DNA of 64,000 nt from Spirosoma sp. KCTC 42546 (GTDB lineage: Bacteria > Bacteroidota > Bacteroidia > Cytophagales > Spirosomataceae): positions 2,046,001-2,110,000 of the forward strand of contig NZ_CP041360.1 in NCBI RefSeq assembly GCF_006965485.1. The letters are read 5' to 3'. A program made the position numbers and the translations under genes. Shown piece by piece: positions 17,158-26,401 of the stretch. A model generated the notes under the pieces. That model did no database searches. It saw only the letters and a list, made by a program, of their open reading frames with translations, and was not told where the DNA came from. Within the stretch, counting starts at the first letter, position 1. The number at the start of each line of letters is the position of its first letter.

Positions 17158-18606
17158 ATGGAAGAAAAGAAAACTACATCGAATGCAGAGAGTCGTCGCG
17201 ACTTTTTGAAAACCTCATCGCTGGCGGCTACGTCATTTTTTATTGTTCCCCGGCACGTACTTGGGAAAGGGTTTGTAGCACCGAGCGATAAATTGAACAT
17301 TGCCGGGATTGGGGCAGGCGGTAAAGGCAAAAGTGATCTGGCCGCGTTTTCACAAAGCCCCAACGTCAACATTGTTGCCCTCTGCGATGTGGACGACCGG
17401 CAGGCCGTCGATTCGCGGAGCCGCTTTCCGAAGGCAACCTACTACAAGGACTTTCGGGAAATGCTTTCCAAAGAAAATAAGAACATTGATGCGTGCTCCA
17501 TTTCAACACCGGACAACACCCACGCTGTAGCCACGCTGGCAGCCATGCAGTTGGGCAAGCACGTGTACACCCAAAAACCCCTCACGCACGACATCTACGA
17601 ATCGCGGATTTTGGGGCAGGCCGCCAAAAAATACAAAGTAGTAACCCAAATGGGTAACCAGGGTGGTTCGGGGAATGGGGTTCGCCGGATGAAAGAGATC
17701 TACGATTCGGGGATCATTGGCGAGGTTCACAAAGTATTGACCTGGACCAATCGCCCGGTTTGGCCGCAAGCTGTTCCGACCGACAAATCTTATGATATTC
17801 CAAAAGAACTTGATTTCGATTTGTGGTTGGGGCCCGCTAAAAAAGTACCCTATAATGAAGCCTATTTGCCCTGGAACTGGCGTGGCTGGTGGCCCTACGG
17901 AACGGGTGCGCTTGGCGATATGGCCTGCCACATCATGGACCCCGTGTTCCGTATCTTACCCATCGACTACCCAACGTCAGTTGAATGTAGTGTGGCCGGA
18001 ACCTGGGCGTTTACGCTTCGTCCACAGGATGACAACCCCGACTGGACGCCCTTCTCATCCTCCATTCACCTCGATTATCCCCGCAAAGATGGCAAAGGGA
18101 ACATCAAGGTGAGCTGGTACGACGGCGGCATTTTACCCGAATTGCCCGAAGAACTGCTGCCCGGTGAAAGTTTCGGCAACTCCGACGGTGGGGTGTTGTT
18201 CATTGGCTCAAAAGGAAAGCTGATGGCTGATTGCTACGGAGCTAAGCCGCGTTTGTTGCCGCTGAAAGCCAACGAGTCGCTCAACATTCCCGAAACGATT
18301 GCCCGCGTACCGAACGAAGACCATTACCTCCAATGGGTCGATGCGTGTATTGCGGGTTATGGAAAGGGCGTGACGAGTTCGCCGTTTGAATATGCTGCGC
18401 CATTCGCCGAAAGCATCCTGATTGGAAACCTGGCCTTACGAAGCTGGATGCTCCGCGATAATCCATCAGCAAAACGATCGGCCGATCGCTACAACGGTCG
18501 CAAGAAGTTGTATTACGATGCGCCCAACATGAAGATCACGAATTACGAACCCGCCAATCAGTTTGTAAAACGGGATTACCGGGAGGGCTGGAGCTTGACG
18601 TTGTAG
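17158..18606 (+). CDS. Gfo/Idh/MocA-family oxidoreductase with Tat signal
   Basis: A 482-residue protein beginning with a twin-arginine signal (SRRDFLKTSSLAATSFF, residues 12-28), so it is probably exported folded with its bound cofactor. The Rossmann motif is GIGAGGKGKSDL, followed by VALCDVDDRQA, the conserved SISTPDNTHA and the QKPLTHD loop that replaces the usual EKP. The long C-terminal domain (WNWRGWWPYGTGALGDMACHIMDP) is typical of the Bacteroidetes/Planctomycetes periplasmic branch, which acts on sugars or glycosides. It stands alone, bracketed by copies of a composite palindromic repeat. Confidence 0.92.
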   Translation: MEEKKTTSNAESRRDFLKTSSLAATSFFIVPRHVLGKGFVAPSDKLNIAGIGAGGKGKSDLAAFSQSPNVNIVALCDVDDRQAVDSRSRFPKATYYKDFREMLSKENKNIDACSISTPDNTHAVATLAAMQLGKHVYTQKPLTHDIYESRILGQAAKKYKVVTQMGNQGGSGNGVRRMKEIYDSGIIGEVHKVLTWTNRPVWPQAVPTDKSYDIPKELDFDLWLGPAKKVPYNEAYLPWNWRGWWPYGTGALGDMACHIMDPVFRILPIDYPTSVECSVAGTWAFTLRPQDDNPDWTPFSSSIHLDYPRKDGKGNIKVSWYDGGILPELPEELLPGESFGNSDGGVLFIGSKGKLMADCYGAKPRLLPLKANESLNIPETIARVPNEDHYLQWVDACIAGYGKGVTSSPFEYAAPFAESILIGNLALRSWMLRDNPSAKRSADRYNGRKKLYYDAPNMKITNYEPANQFVKRDYREGWSLTL

Positions 18607-18631
18607 AATGCCGGGCAATACTGTGATTACC

Positions 18632-18733
18632 GTGATGTCGGGTTCTTAAACCCGACATTAGTAGGTTTCTCAAAACCTCGTGTCTATAGGTTTTGAGAAA
18701 CCTCAAGTGTCAGATGTGAGCATCTGACATCAC
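18632..18733. repeat. composite palindromic repeat, right copy (inverted)
   Basis: GTGATGTCGGGTTCTTAAAC at the left and AGATGTGAGCATCTGACATC toward the right, with AGGTTTCTCAAAACCT and AGGTTTTGAGAAACCT between. Read on the minus strand it matches 16756-16854 almost position for position, except that the central GTGTCTATAGG section is flipped. It separates the Gfo/Idh gene from the convergent DinB gene and can fold into several stable hairpins, so it may also serve as a two-way terminator. Confidence 0.88.
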
Positions 18734-18739
18734 AGTACA

Positions 18740-19258
18740 TTAGCTTAATGCCAGTTTGATATGCGCCAGATGGTGCTGAACGTGCCAGGCGGTCATGGCC
18801 AGGGCCTGAGCCTGATTGATCTGGATTTGCCGAACGGGATGATAATATGCAATGGCTAACTGGTCTGATGTCAGGGAGTTGGCTAAATAAACATAGCGCC
18901 GGGTAACGCCATCGAGAAGAACAAGAGAGTCTGTAATGGGGGCTTCGGTGGCGTCGGGCGTATGTACCCAGGCGTTCATGTCGATGAGCGTAAGCACCTT
19001 GTAGTCAGGCTCCGTCAACGCTTTCTTCATTCGAAAAAAATGCACAAACTGAATGTCGGCCACATGATGAACCAGTTGATGCACAGTCCAGCTGCCTTCC
19101 CGGTATGTTTTCGCCAGATCGGTAGGCGACAGATTTTCGACCAGTTGCCGATACTGGGCGGGGCTATTTTCGATGATACTAATAAGATGCGCCAGCTCAT
19201 CTGCGGAGTACGTATCCTGGGTTACAAAGGGTCCAATGGGGTACTTACGATCGTCCAT
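18740..19258 (-). CDS. DinB/YfiT-family putative metal-dependent hydrolase or thiol transferase
   Basis: A 172-residue protein starting MDDRKYPIGPFV. ATG at 19258 is preferred to 19369 because family members start with this YPIGPF motif. It has the DinB four-helix features and the three-histidine metal site: His in WTVHQLVHHVADIQ and the pair in WHVQHHLAHI. YfiT-like proteins were annotated as metal-dependent hydrolases, and related BstA enzymes are bacillithiol transferases, so a thiol-transfer or detoxification role is plausible. It ends a minus-strand run and lies 62 bases after a much larger unrelated gene. Confidence 0.88.
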   Translation of the reverse strand: MDDRKYPIGPFVTQDTYSADELAHLISIIENSPAQYRQLVENLSPTDLAKTYREGSWTVHQLVHHVADIQFVHFFRMKKALTEPDYKVLTLIDMNAWVHTPDATEAPITDSLVLLDGVTRRYVYLANSLTSDQLAIAYYHPVRQIQINQAQALAMTAWHVQHHLAHIKLALS

Positions 19259-19320
19259 GTCAACAAAAGAGAAGTAAAGTTGCAAGGTAGTCAATTCTCT
19301 TTTTGATGATTCATCTTTGG

Positions 19321-21606
19321 TTATTTCCCAACCGGTCCGCTGATGGCACCCAGATACCGACCCATCCAATAAGGCAACAGAAAGGAATCACCCGCGCTCA
19401 ATTCGCTCACCACTTTGCCGGGTCGGTCGAGTTTGAAGAGGTTGCGATTATGCTTGAGTTCCGGGCGTTCGTCGGGTGGTAAAACTTCTTTAGTTGTTTG
19501 GCCCCTGAAATTTTCGGGAACGAGTTCAATGTCTTTTCGGTGACTATTCATCACGGGCCACTCGATCATATCCAGCGGAAATTCCTGTAGATACCAGACC
19601 GTTTCGGGTAAATCGAAGGTTTTGGCACCGGTCATGGCATAGCAGAGGTTCCAGAGACCGTCTTTTTCGGGACGTTCGGCTTGCCAGTGATCTTTGATAG
19701 CCTCGCGGTAGTTGGCTTTCAGTTCGGGTGTGAAGGCATACCGATATAGGGGCCAATAGGCTAGAAAGTACATTTCATCGTCGGAGTGGTTCCAGCCTTC
19801 GGAGAGCATTTTGGCCCAATCGTCGGAGCCGGGAGGGGCTTTCCCGATCTCGCTCATGGGGCGCATCAGATTTTCCAGATAACCATGTTTTTGCATGAGC
19901 TCATAGGCTTTCTCCTTGTAAACAGGCTTCCCCGTGAAGTGATAAGCCGCCTGCAAAAACGCAATGATGTTCGATGAGTTGATTTTTCGATCTCCGACAT
20001 TCGTTGGGAACCCGTTCACATAGGTTGGATTCCATTTGCCCCAGAGGGTAGGCTTGCCGTCGAAGTCGATCAGGTACCAGTCGTTGTTGATGATGTTGGT
20101 CATCAGTTGATCCAGCAGCGTAATAGCCCGCTTTTTTACGTCACCATCCATGAGTTCGGCCATCAGGGTCAACGTAAATACCTGCCCAACCGTTTGATCA
20201 CTGCTGGTTGTTCCGCGCCAGTCCCATTCCGGATCTTTGGCATGCACCCAACCGTTTGTCATGCCACCATCCCAGGCTTTCGGATCAAATTTATGGTACC
20301 CTTTCCGTTCGAATCCGCGAGCAAAATAGCCACTCATACCGGTAATGCTGAACAGCCGTTCCATAGCCTCGAAAGACTCCAGACAGTTTTGAAGGGCTTC
20401 TTTGTCGCCGGTTACCTTGTAGCGGAACAACTGACTAACCAGGTACATGGATGTCCAGAGGTTATCGCTGTCGCGCTGGCCCATCTGAGCGGTCGACAGA
20501 TCGCCATTTTTGATGGCGGTTACGTCGCAGTTAAACCCGTACCGGATATGTCGTTGCCGGACCTGTTTTTCGTAGCGCAATGCCTTTTCGCTTAAGGTTA
20601 TGGCCTCGAAATGGATTTCGCCCAGGCCCTTGTTCGTCAGGATCAGAATGGTTTTGCCTTCGCCTTCCGAAATAGCCGTTACCTGATTGCCGGGTAGCCA
20701 GCGCTCACCGTAGTAATAATTGAATTTGCCATCGGGCCGTAGCATAAACGCACCCTGACCAGAACCGAACCAGAGGTTACCCTGAATGAGCTGAATAGCC
20801 GTTAGATTCGGGCAGGGAAGTTTTTGCTGGATACTACCGATGGGTTTATACGTAGCAGCATCGAGCGTCCAATAGCCATTGGTGGTACCCAGGTAAATTT
20901 TGTTGGTTCCGATGGCAAAACAAGTCAGGTTGGGATTCTGAAAAACGGGTGTTAACTGCTTCTTCGCCAGATCAATCACGTTCAGTGAGTGGCTTCCTAA
21001 TACCCAGAACCAATTTTTTGCCGAATCGTACCGAACCGATTTCACCTGATCCTGACTCAGTTCCCCTTTCCAAACAACCCCCGATTCGGAAAGAACCGTT
21101 AATCGAGTGCCATCTGAAACCAGAAAGGTGAAACCGGAGCCGGAACAAAACAGTGTTGCTCCAGACAGCCCATGTTTGGTAAACAGCTTACCCGCCCAGG
21201 CATTGCTGACAATGGCGGTGTCATCAAGGTAAACGAATTGGTGGTCATGTAGTCCAAGACCCACGATTTTTCGGTCGGCAATGGGTTTGTAGGAACGGTC
21301 GGGTTCCAGCGTTCCGGGATATTGAAACTGCCCTCCTCTGGGTCGCAATAAGCCTTTCGATGAAGCGACCTGAATCACGCCGTTTCGATCCGAGAAGACG
21401 TTTTGTAACTGGATGGTGCTATCTGCGGTGTAGAATTTTACGCTATAATCCTGTTGATAAGGCAGGTCGCGGTAGGCGGCTATTTGGGCGAGGGCGACAG
21501 TTGGAATAAAGAGCGAAAGAATGAATGAGTGCCGCAATAGATGTTGAAAGGGCGTATCGGTTCGGAGAGAACGCTTTGTGAGTTTTGAAAAAATGGCCAA
21601 CGTCAT
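19321..21606 (-). CDS. propeller plus alpha/alpha-toroid secreted protein, paralogue 1
   Basis: A 761-residue protein starting MTLAIFSKLTKRSLRT at 21606, with a hydrophobic export signal (SFILSLFIPTVALAQ). Residues about 50-340 form repeated beta segments resembling the sensor propeller of two-component hybrid proteins (DRNGVIQVASSKGLL, NLWFGSGQGAFMLRPDGKF). The C-terminal half is helical with LWTSMYLVSQLFRYKVTGD, TSSDQTVGQ, WNHSDDEMYF and LLPYWMGRYLG, consistent with an (alpha/alpha)6 toroid of a glycoside hydrolase or lyase type. No family assignment is certain. It is about as similar in layout to 21800-24031 as a recent duplicate would be. Acidic residues in TSSD and HSDDE are candidate catalytic groups. 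Confidence 0.82.
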   Translation of the reverse strand: MTLAIFSKLTKRSLRTDTPFQHLLRHSFILSLFIPTVALAQIAAYRDLPYQQDYSVKFYTADSTIQLQNVFSDRNGVIQVASSKGLLRPRGGQFQYPGTLEPDRSYKPIADRKIVGLGLHDHQFVYLDDTAIVSNAWAGKLFTKHGLSGATLFCSGSGFTFLVSDGTRLTVLSESGVVWKGELSQDQVKSVRYDSAKNWFWVLGSHSLNVIDLAKKQLTPVFQNPNLTCFAIGTNKIYLGTTNGYWTLDAATYKPIGSIQQKLPCPNLTAIQLIQGNLWFGSGQGAFMLRPDGKFNYYYGERWLPGNQVTAISEGEGKTILILTNKGLGEIHFEAITLSEKALRYEKQVRQRHIRYGFNCDVTAIKNGDLSTAQMGQRDSDNLWTSMYLVSQLFRYKVTGDKEALQNCLESFEAMERLFSITGMSGYFARGFERKGYHKFDPKAWDGGMTNGWVHAKDPEWDWRGTTSSDQTVGQVFTLTLMAELMDGDVKKRAITLLDQLMTNIINNDWYLIDFDGKPTLWGKWNPTYVNGFPTNVGDRKINSSNIIAFLQAAYHFTGKPVYKEKAYELMQKHGYLENLMRPMSEIGKAPPGSDDWAKMLSEGWNHSDDEMYFLAYWPLYRYAFTPELKANYREAIKDHWQAERPEKDGLWNLCYAMTGAKTFDLPETVWYLQEFPLDMIEWPVMNSHRKDIELVPENFRGQTTKEVLPPDERPELKHNRNLFKLDRPGKVVSELSAGDSFLLPYWMGRYLGAISGPVGK

Positions 21607-21627
21607 GATTATTTCAGCAGATATTTT

Positions 21628-21771
21628 GTGGTGCCGGGTTGAAGAACCCGACACTGCGGTAATGCCATCGTAAAATCACCCCGTTCTCGCTTGGCGAAGC
21701 CAAGCGAGAACGGGGGAAAACGTTCGGTTTTGAGAAACCTCACAGTGCCGGGTTGAAGAACCCGACACCAC
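21628..21771. repeat. palindrome cluster: TGCCGGGTT units around a TTCTCGCTTGGC hairpin
   Basis: Two copies of GTGCCGGGTTGAAGAACCCG (near 21630 and 21745) enclose a perfect stem-loop at 21679-21715 (stem CCCCGTTCTCGCTTGGC, loop GAA) and a GGTTTTGAGAAACC unit near 21726. Two of the repeat families of the window are thus combined in one cluster. It fills the gap between paralogue 1 and paralogue 2. Confidence 0.87.
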
Positions 21772-21799
21772 ATTATTGCATTGATAATAAACAGCGTAA

Positions 21800-24031
21800 T
21801 CACTTTCCAACGGGCGCGCTGATTACACCCAGATAACGGCCCATCCAGTAGGGCAGTAGCCAGATGTCGCCCGCGCTATGTTCCGAGTTACCATTGCCAC
21901 GGGTGCGGTCCAGGCTAAACATATTGCCATTGTGCCGCTGAATAGGTCGCTCATCAGGGGGGAGCACCTCTTTTGTGGTTTGATTCCGGAAATTGGGGGC
22001 AATGGGCTCAATGTCCTTCCGATGGCTGTTCATGATCTCCCAGTCGATCAGGTCGAGTGGATGCTCCCGTAGGTACCAGGCTGCTTCGGGAATGTCGACA
22101 TTTTTAGCGCCGGTCAGGGCCGAGAAAATGTTCCAGGCTCCTTCTTTTTCGGGACGTTCGGCCTGCCAGTGATCCAGAATCGCCTGTTTGTACTTGGCGC
22201 GTAAGTTCTCGTCAAATGCATAGCGATACAACCCCCAGTAGCCAACAAAGTACATTTCATCATCGGAGTGATTCCAGCCATCCGACATGTGCTTGCTGTG
22301 CTCATCGGCGTCTGCCGGAGCTTTTCCGATTATACTCATGGGGCGCATCAGGTTTTCCAGATAGCCGTTTTTCTGTAGCAGTTCAAGCGCCTTCTTTTTG
22401 TACTTTTCTTTTTTAGTGAAATGATAGGCCGTTTGTAGCATGGCCGTGAGGTTGGAGGAGTTCAACTTACGGTCGCCCACGTTGATCGGAAAGGCATTCA
22501 CATACTCCGGGTGCCATTTGCCCCACATCGTCGGTTTTCCGTCGAAGTCGATCAGATAGAGATTGTGCGACAGAATGTGGCTCATCACCGTATCGATGAG
22601 TGTAATAGCCCGGCGTTGAAGGTTTTTGTCGTCAACTAATTCGGCCATGGCCCCGAACGCGAAAATATGGCCAATCACTTCGTCGCTACTGGTTGTTGAC
22701 TTCCAGTCCCAGCCGGGCTGGGGCGAATGCTGCCAACGCTCAGGGTCCGAGAGTTGGTTGATATAACCTGCCCGCTCAAAGGATCGGGCGGGGAAACCGG
22801 GAACGGGGTTGATGGTGTACAGCCGCTCCATCGCATCGAGCGATTCCCGGCAATTTTGCAGAGCTTCTTTGTCTTTCGTAACGGCATAGCGGAAAATTTC
22901 TCCGCCCAGATACATCGATGTCCAAAGTCCATCATTATCCGAGTCAGACATATAGCCCGTGGCCAGATTGCCTTTCTCCATCCGATCCAGCGAGGCATTG
23001 AACCCATTCCGGATGTGGCGATTCCGCACCTGATCTTCGTAAAAGAGCGCTTTGTCGTGGAGGGTCATTGCCTTGAAACAGATTTTGCCCAGTCCCGCCG
23101 TGGTCAGGACTAATACCGAATTCTTGGGGCCTTCGGTGATACTGACAACCTGATTGCCGGGTAGCCAGCGTTCGCCGTAATAATAATCGAACTTGCCATC
23201 GGGCCGCAACGAAAAGGCTCCCTTGGTTGAGCCAAACCAAATTTTGCCACCAGCTTCTGCCACCGCTGTGATTTCCGTCCAGGGAAGTTTCCGGTGAATA
23301 GCCCCAATCTGTTTCTTACTAGCCGCATCGAGTTCGATATAGCCATCGTTGGTTCCGATGATGACGTTCTTATTGGCATTGGCGAGAGCGAATGCCGTAA
23401 AACCAGTTCCCTCAAAAACCTTGGTCAAGCTGAAGTTTGCGCCGGAAAGTGTATAGAGCGATTTCTTGCCGAGAATCCAGAATAGGTTCGTGGCGGGTTG
23501 GAAACGTACGCTCAGGACGTCATCGCCGGAGATTGCGCCCTTCCAAAGAAGCTTACCATCCCGAACAACGTTCAGCGCACTTCCGTCAGACACGAGGAAA
23601 GTAAGATCGGGAGTGCCGACAAAACTAGTTGCCTTCGGAAGCTGGTGTTCGGCAAACAATTTCCCCGCCCAGGCATTACTCAATACCGCTTTTTGACTCA
23701 GATAAACGAGTTGCTGGTTTTGTGAACCGATGGCCTGAAGCTTCATATCCTTGATGAATCGGTAGCTCTGATCAGGCTGTAAGGTGCCTGGATGCAGAAA
23801 GTCACCGTCGGCGGTGTGCAGTAAGCCTTCGGAAGAGAAGACCTGAATGACGCCATTGCGGTCGCAGGCTACGCCCGATAAACTGGCGGTTGGCTTGTTG
23901 ACATAATATTTGACGCTGTAATCCTGTAGAAAAGGTTTGTCCTGATAAGGTACCTGCGCCCTCAGTTCATGCCCCACCGAAAAGAAGAAAGCAGCTAAAC
24001 TGAACCAGAAACGTGTATAAGGAATTTGCAT
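21800..24031 (-). CDS. propeller plus alpha/alpha-toroid secreted protein, paralogue 2
   Basis: A 743-residue protein with an N-terminal signal peptide (FWFSLAAFFFSVGHELRAQ). It shares long blocks with paralogue 1: PFLQDYSVKYY, DRNGVIQVFSSEGLL, NAWAGKLFAEH, DGKFDYYYGERWLPGNQV, SHRKDIEPIAPNFRNQTTKE and LLPYWMGRYLGVISAPVGK. The N-terminal half looks like a beta-propeller and the C-terminal half a helical toroid with LWTSMYLGGEIFRYAVTKD, TSSDEVIGH and WNHSDDEMYF. Probably periplasmic. The gene order (sialidase, paralogue 2, paralogue 1 on the minus strand) suggests co-transcription and a role in breaking down an acidic or decorated glycan. Function is not known. Confidence 0.84.
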   Translation of the reverse strand: MQIPYTRFWFSLAAFFFSVGHELRAQVPYQDKPFLQDYSVKYYVNKPTASLSGVACDRNGVIQVFSSEGLLHTADGDFLHPGTLQPDQSYRFIKDMKLQAIGSQNQQLVYLSQKAVLSNAWAGKLFAEHQLPKATSFVGTPDLTFLVSDGSALNVVRDGKLLWKGAISGDDVLSVRFQPATNLFWILGKKSLYTLSGANFSLTKVFEGTGFTAFALANANKNVIIGTNDGYIELDAASKKQIGAIHRKLPWTEITAVAEAGGKIWFGSTKGAFSLRPDGKFDYYYGERWLPGNQVVSITEGPKNSVLVLTTAGLGKICFKAMTLHDKALFYEDQVRNRHIRNGFNASLDRMEKGNLATGYMSDSDNDGLWTSMYLGGEIFRYAVTKDKEALQNCRESLDAMERLYTINPVPGFPARSFERAGYINQLSDPERWQHSPQPGWDWKSTTSSDEVIGHIFAFGAMAELVDDKNLQRRAITLIDTVMSHILSHNLYLIDFDGKPTMWGKWHPEYVNAFPINVGDRKLNSSNLTAMLQTAYHFTKKEKYKKKALELLQKNGYLENLMRPMSIIGKAPADADEHSKHMSDGWNHSDDEMYFVGYWGLYRYAFDENLRAKYKQAILDHWQAERPEKEGAWNIFSALTGAKNVDIPEAAWYLREHPLDLIDWEIMNSHRKDIEPIAPNFRNQTTKEVLPPDERPIQRHNGNMFSLDRTRGNGNSEHSAGDIWLLPYWMGRYLGVISAPVGK

Positions 24032-24060
24032 AATCGTGAATAAGAAGAGATGAGTGAGTT

Positions 24061-25251
24061 TTAGTGGTCAATGCGTTGAGGATCAACAACTACGTAGTTA
24101 ATCGACTTGCCGTTTTTGGTTCCATCGTGATGCGAGTAGGTCATGTGCAACAGACCGTCAGGCGTTTGAATGAGGGAAGGGTAGGAGTAGCCGCCCTGCC
24201 CCGGCTGGTGATCTTCGATGCGTGTTTTCCATGTCCAGGTTTTGCCTTCATCGTCCGACAAAAACAAACTCAACCGATAGCGACCATCGTCAATATCGTT
24301 CCCCAGAAACGCCCAGCGGCCATCCTTGAGCACGAGCAGTTCAACACTCGCGGTATTGGGAATGTCTGTTTTTGTCGTGGCTTTCCAGCTTTCGCCCCGA
24401 TCCGCCGATTCGCTGACATGCACGCGTGTGGGGCCGTCTCCGCTATCGCGCATGAGGGCGACAATCGTTCCGTCGTTCCGCCGGGCTAGGGCGGGTTGAA
24501 TGGGCCCTCTTCCTACAACGGGTAAGCTGGGTCGCCAGGTAGTGCCATCGTCGTCGGAAATAGCCATAAGCGAGAAATTGAAGCCGTCGGAATACAAGGG
24601 GAGCACAATACGGCCTTTGTCCAGAAGCAACGGTTTGATGCGTGTCATCCAGCCTATGGAGCGCTTCCCGGCATCCCGGCTGGCCTCAATAATCATGTTG
24701 TCGTATTTGGGAGCATAGCCTCCCCAACCAGCACTGCTTTGGGGCAAATCCTTAAATTTAGCGGCCACTTCGTTGGCAAATGAATCCCCGGGTTTGAGTA
24801 GGATATTGTCCTGCCAATTCCAGATGGGCGGGCCACTTTTGGCGTAATCGGTTGAGGTTTTGACGCGAAGAATGGAGTACTCCCACTGGTTGGCCTGTAC
24901 GGCTATCCATACCAGAAATAACTTCCCCTGACTATTCAGAAAAACGACCGGGTTGCAATCGGGCAGGTTGGGCGTATCGGCCATCAGGAAGGGTTCGCTC
25001 CACGCTTTTCCCCCTTTTTGTAAGCGGGCACCCATGATCTTCACATCGTCGGCGGTGCGTTCGCCACTGCCCTGAAACCATACGGCCAGAAAATCGCCAT
25101 TGGGCAGACTAACGAGGCTACTGCCGTGTACGTGCTTTTCCTGGGCAGGGAAAATGAGCGTTTCGCGGACAATAGCCCGATCAGGTGCCTGGGCGAAACC
25201 AGCGGCTGTTGCCAGAAAGAGGATTATAAGTAGGAGAACTATTTTTGTCAT
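24061..25251 (-). CDS. sialidase-like (BNR/Asp-box) secreted protein
   Basis: A 396-residue protein with a signal peptide (cleavage near TAAGFAQ). Three Asp-box motifs of the S-x-D-x-G-x-x-W type are visible: SDDDGTTW, SADRGESW and SDDEGKTW, together with HVHGSSLVSLPNGDFLAVWF and YPSLIQTPDGLLHMTYSHHD. This is the six-bladed propeller of the exo-alpha-sialidase-like BNR_2 family. True GH33 sialidases carry an Arg triad and a Tyr/Glu pair that I cannot confirm here, and many BNR_2 proteins act on other glycans. It lies 29 bases upstream of paralogue 2 in the same direction and follows a ChbG/YdjC gene. Confidence 0.88.
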   Translation of the reverse strand: MTKIVLLLIILFLATAAGFAQAPDRAIVRETLIFPAQEKHVHGSSLVSLPNGDFLAVWFQGSGERTADDVKIMGARLQKGGKAWSEPFLMADTPNLPDCNPVVFLNSQGKLFLVWIAVQANQWEYSILRVKTSTDYAKSGPPIWNWQDNILLKPGDSFANEVAAKFKDLPQSSAGWGGYAPKYDNMIIEASRDAGKRSIGWMTRIKPLLLDKGRIVLPLYSDGFNFSLMAISDDDGTTWRPSLPVVGRGPIQPALARRNDGTIVALMRDSGDGPTRVHVSESADRGESWKATTKTDIPNTASVELLVLKDGRWAFLGNDIDDGRYRLSLFLSDDEGKTWTWKTRIEDHQPGQGGYSYPSLIQTPDGLLHMTYSHHDGTKNGKSINYVVVDPQRIDH

Positions 25252-25273
25252 TGGTGTTTTTAGGCTTTTGAAG

Positions 25274-25322
25274 TTATCTGGTAGGCTGGCACGGGTAAAT
25301 ACCCGCGCCAGGTAGCCAGATA
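25274..25322. terminator. hairpin between deacetylase and sialidase-like genes
   Basis: TTATCTGGTAGGCTGGCACG pairs with the complementary GCGCCAGGTAGCCAGATA after a tight centre (GGGTAAATACCC), giving an approximately 49-base stem-loop. It ends two bases before the stop codon of the minus-strand deacetylase gene, so it lies directly in the 3' leader of that gene's transcript. It lacks a convincing T-run, so termination is possible rather than shown. Confidence 0.55.
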
Positions 25323-25323
25323 C

Positions 25324-26370
25324 TTACTTCGCCTGTTTCCTGCGTTGCATAACTTCGCGCCAGGTGGTTAGGATAATGCCTTCTTTTTTCAGGTACGCTT
25401 TCAGTGCTGAGTCCATCATGGAAAGCATGTCACCTAAGCGTGAGCCTCCCGAGGATGAGATTTGTTTGAATTCCTCCGATGCATCGGTACTGTGGACAAT
25501 GAACATGGCAAGGCCGGGTTCCATCCGGGAAATAGCATCTTTAAACTGCTCGGTTTTATAGCTGCCCCAGGCTTCGGGGCTAACGTCTTTGGTATCGGGC
25601 CGCCAGTTTCCACTGATCGTGTGTAAGTCATCGAGGACAGGCAAACCGGCTTTCCAGATTAGTTCGCCAACCGCTTTCGTATTTTTAACAAGTTCTGGAA
25701 TGGGTAACTGCATGCCTTCTTTCCATTTGCCTTCGGCTTGTAGTTTTTTGATAATTGGGTAATTCGTGCATTCGATCAGCAGTTTATCGTTGCCGCCCGG
25801 AAACATCACAGGGATGCCATACGCAATACCCACCTTTATATACCGGTCGAGGTACGACTGATCGGCAAAGAGCGTGCCCATGTGTGAGTCCAGGTGGGTG
25901 GGCTTCAGCCCCATAGCAATAGCTCTGTCGATCTGCGCTTTCATTTCCAGCTCAACTTCATCGGCTTTGGCGTGTTTGATCACGTCGGGCACTTCCGGCC
26001 AGAAAGCCCCTTCGGGATCTGTCAGGCCGGGTACCTGTTTGCCGCCTGCCAGCGGACTCCATCGGTAGTTTTTCCATTCGGAGGTCAGGGTGAGGTGAAT
26101 GCCTGCGTCAATTCCCGTTTTCAGCGCATACCTCACGAAACTGGCTGCCCAGGGGCAGGGCATCATAATACTCGTAGACGTGGCCGTTCCCTGTTCCAGC
26201 GACTTGATAGTGCCCTGGTTAGATGGGTACGACATACCCGCATCGTCTACGTGAAAAATAACCACTTTCGCACCTTTCGGCCAGCCTAGTTTTTCGGCAT
26301 AGGTCTGCGCATGCATTTTACCGACAGTACAACACAGAATGGCAAACAGACTAATTAGTAGCGATTTCAT
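25324..26370 (-). CDS. ChbG/HpnK (YdjC)-family carbohydrate deacetylase, exported
   Basis: A 348-residue protein with a signal peptide (SLFAILCCTVGKMHAQ). YdjC-fold landmarks are present: the Asp-Asp metal/catalytic pair in IFHVDDAGMS, the HLTL motif in GIHLTLTSEW and the DSHMG motif in THLDSHMGTLF. The family removes N-acetyl groups from chito-oligosaccharides (ChbG) or hopanoid amino sugars (HpnK). Export suggests an extracytoplasmic amino-sugar glycan substrate. It is 31 bases downstream of paralogue 3 and 72 bases before the sialidase-like gene, so all are likely one unit. Confidence 0.92.
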   Translation of the reverse strand: MKSLLISLFAILCCTVGKMHAQTYAEKLGWPKGAKVVIFHVDDAGMSYPSNQGTIKSLEQGTATSTSIMMPCPWAASFVRYALKTGIDAGIHLTLTSEWKNYRWSPLAGGKQVPGLTDPEGAFWPEVPDVIKHAKADEVELEMKAQIDRAIAMGLKPTHLDSHMGTLFADQSYLDRYIKVGIAYGIPVMFPGGNDKLLIECTNYPIIKKLQAEGKWKEGMQLPIPELVKNTKAVGELIWKAGLPVLDDLHTISGNWRPDTKDVSPEAWGSYKTEQFKDAISRMEPGLAMFIVHSTDASEEFKQISSSGGSRLGDMLSMMDSALKAYLKKEGIILTTWREVMQRRKQAK

Positions 26371-26401
26371 AGTTTATCGATTTGTGCAAACGCACGTAAA
26401 C

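Noticed and set aside
16756..18733. CRISPR-like array suspected from short repeated words
   Set aside because: The units are palindromic, not regularly spaced, have no unique spacers of uniform length, and no cas gene is nearby.
24061..25251. Naming this protein a true sialidase (GH33)
   Set aside because: The Asp boxes are clear, but the arginine triad and catalytic Tyr/Glu could not be confirmed by eye, and the family includes non-sialidases.
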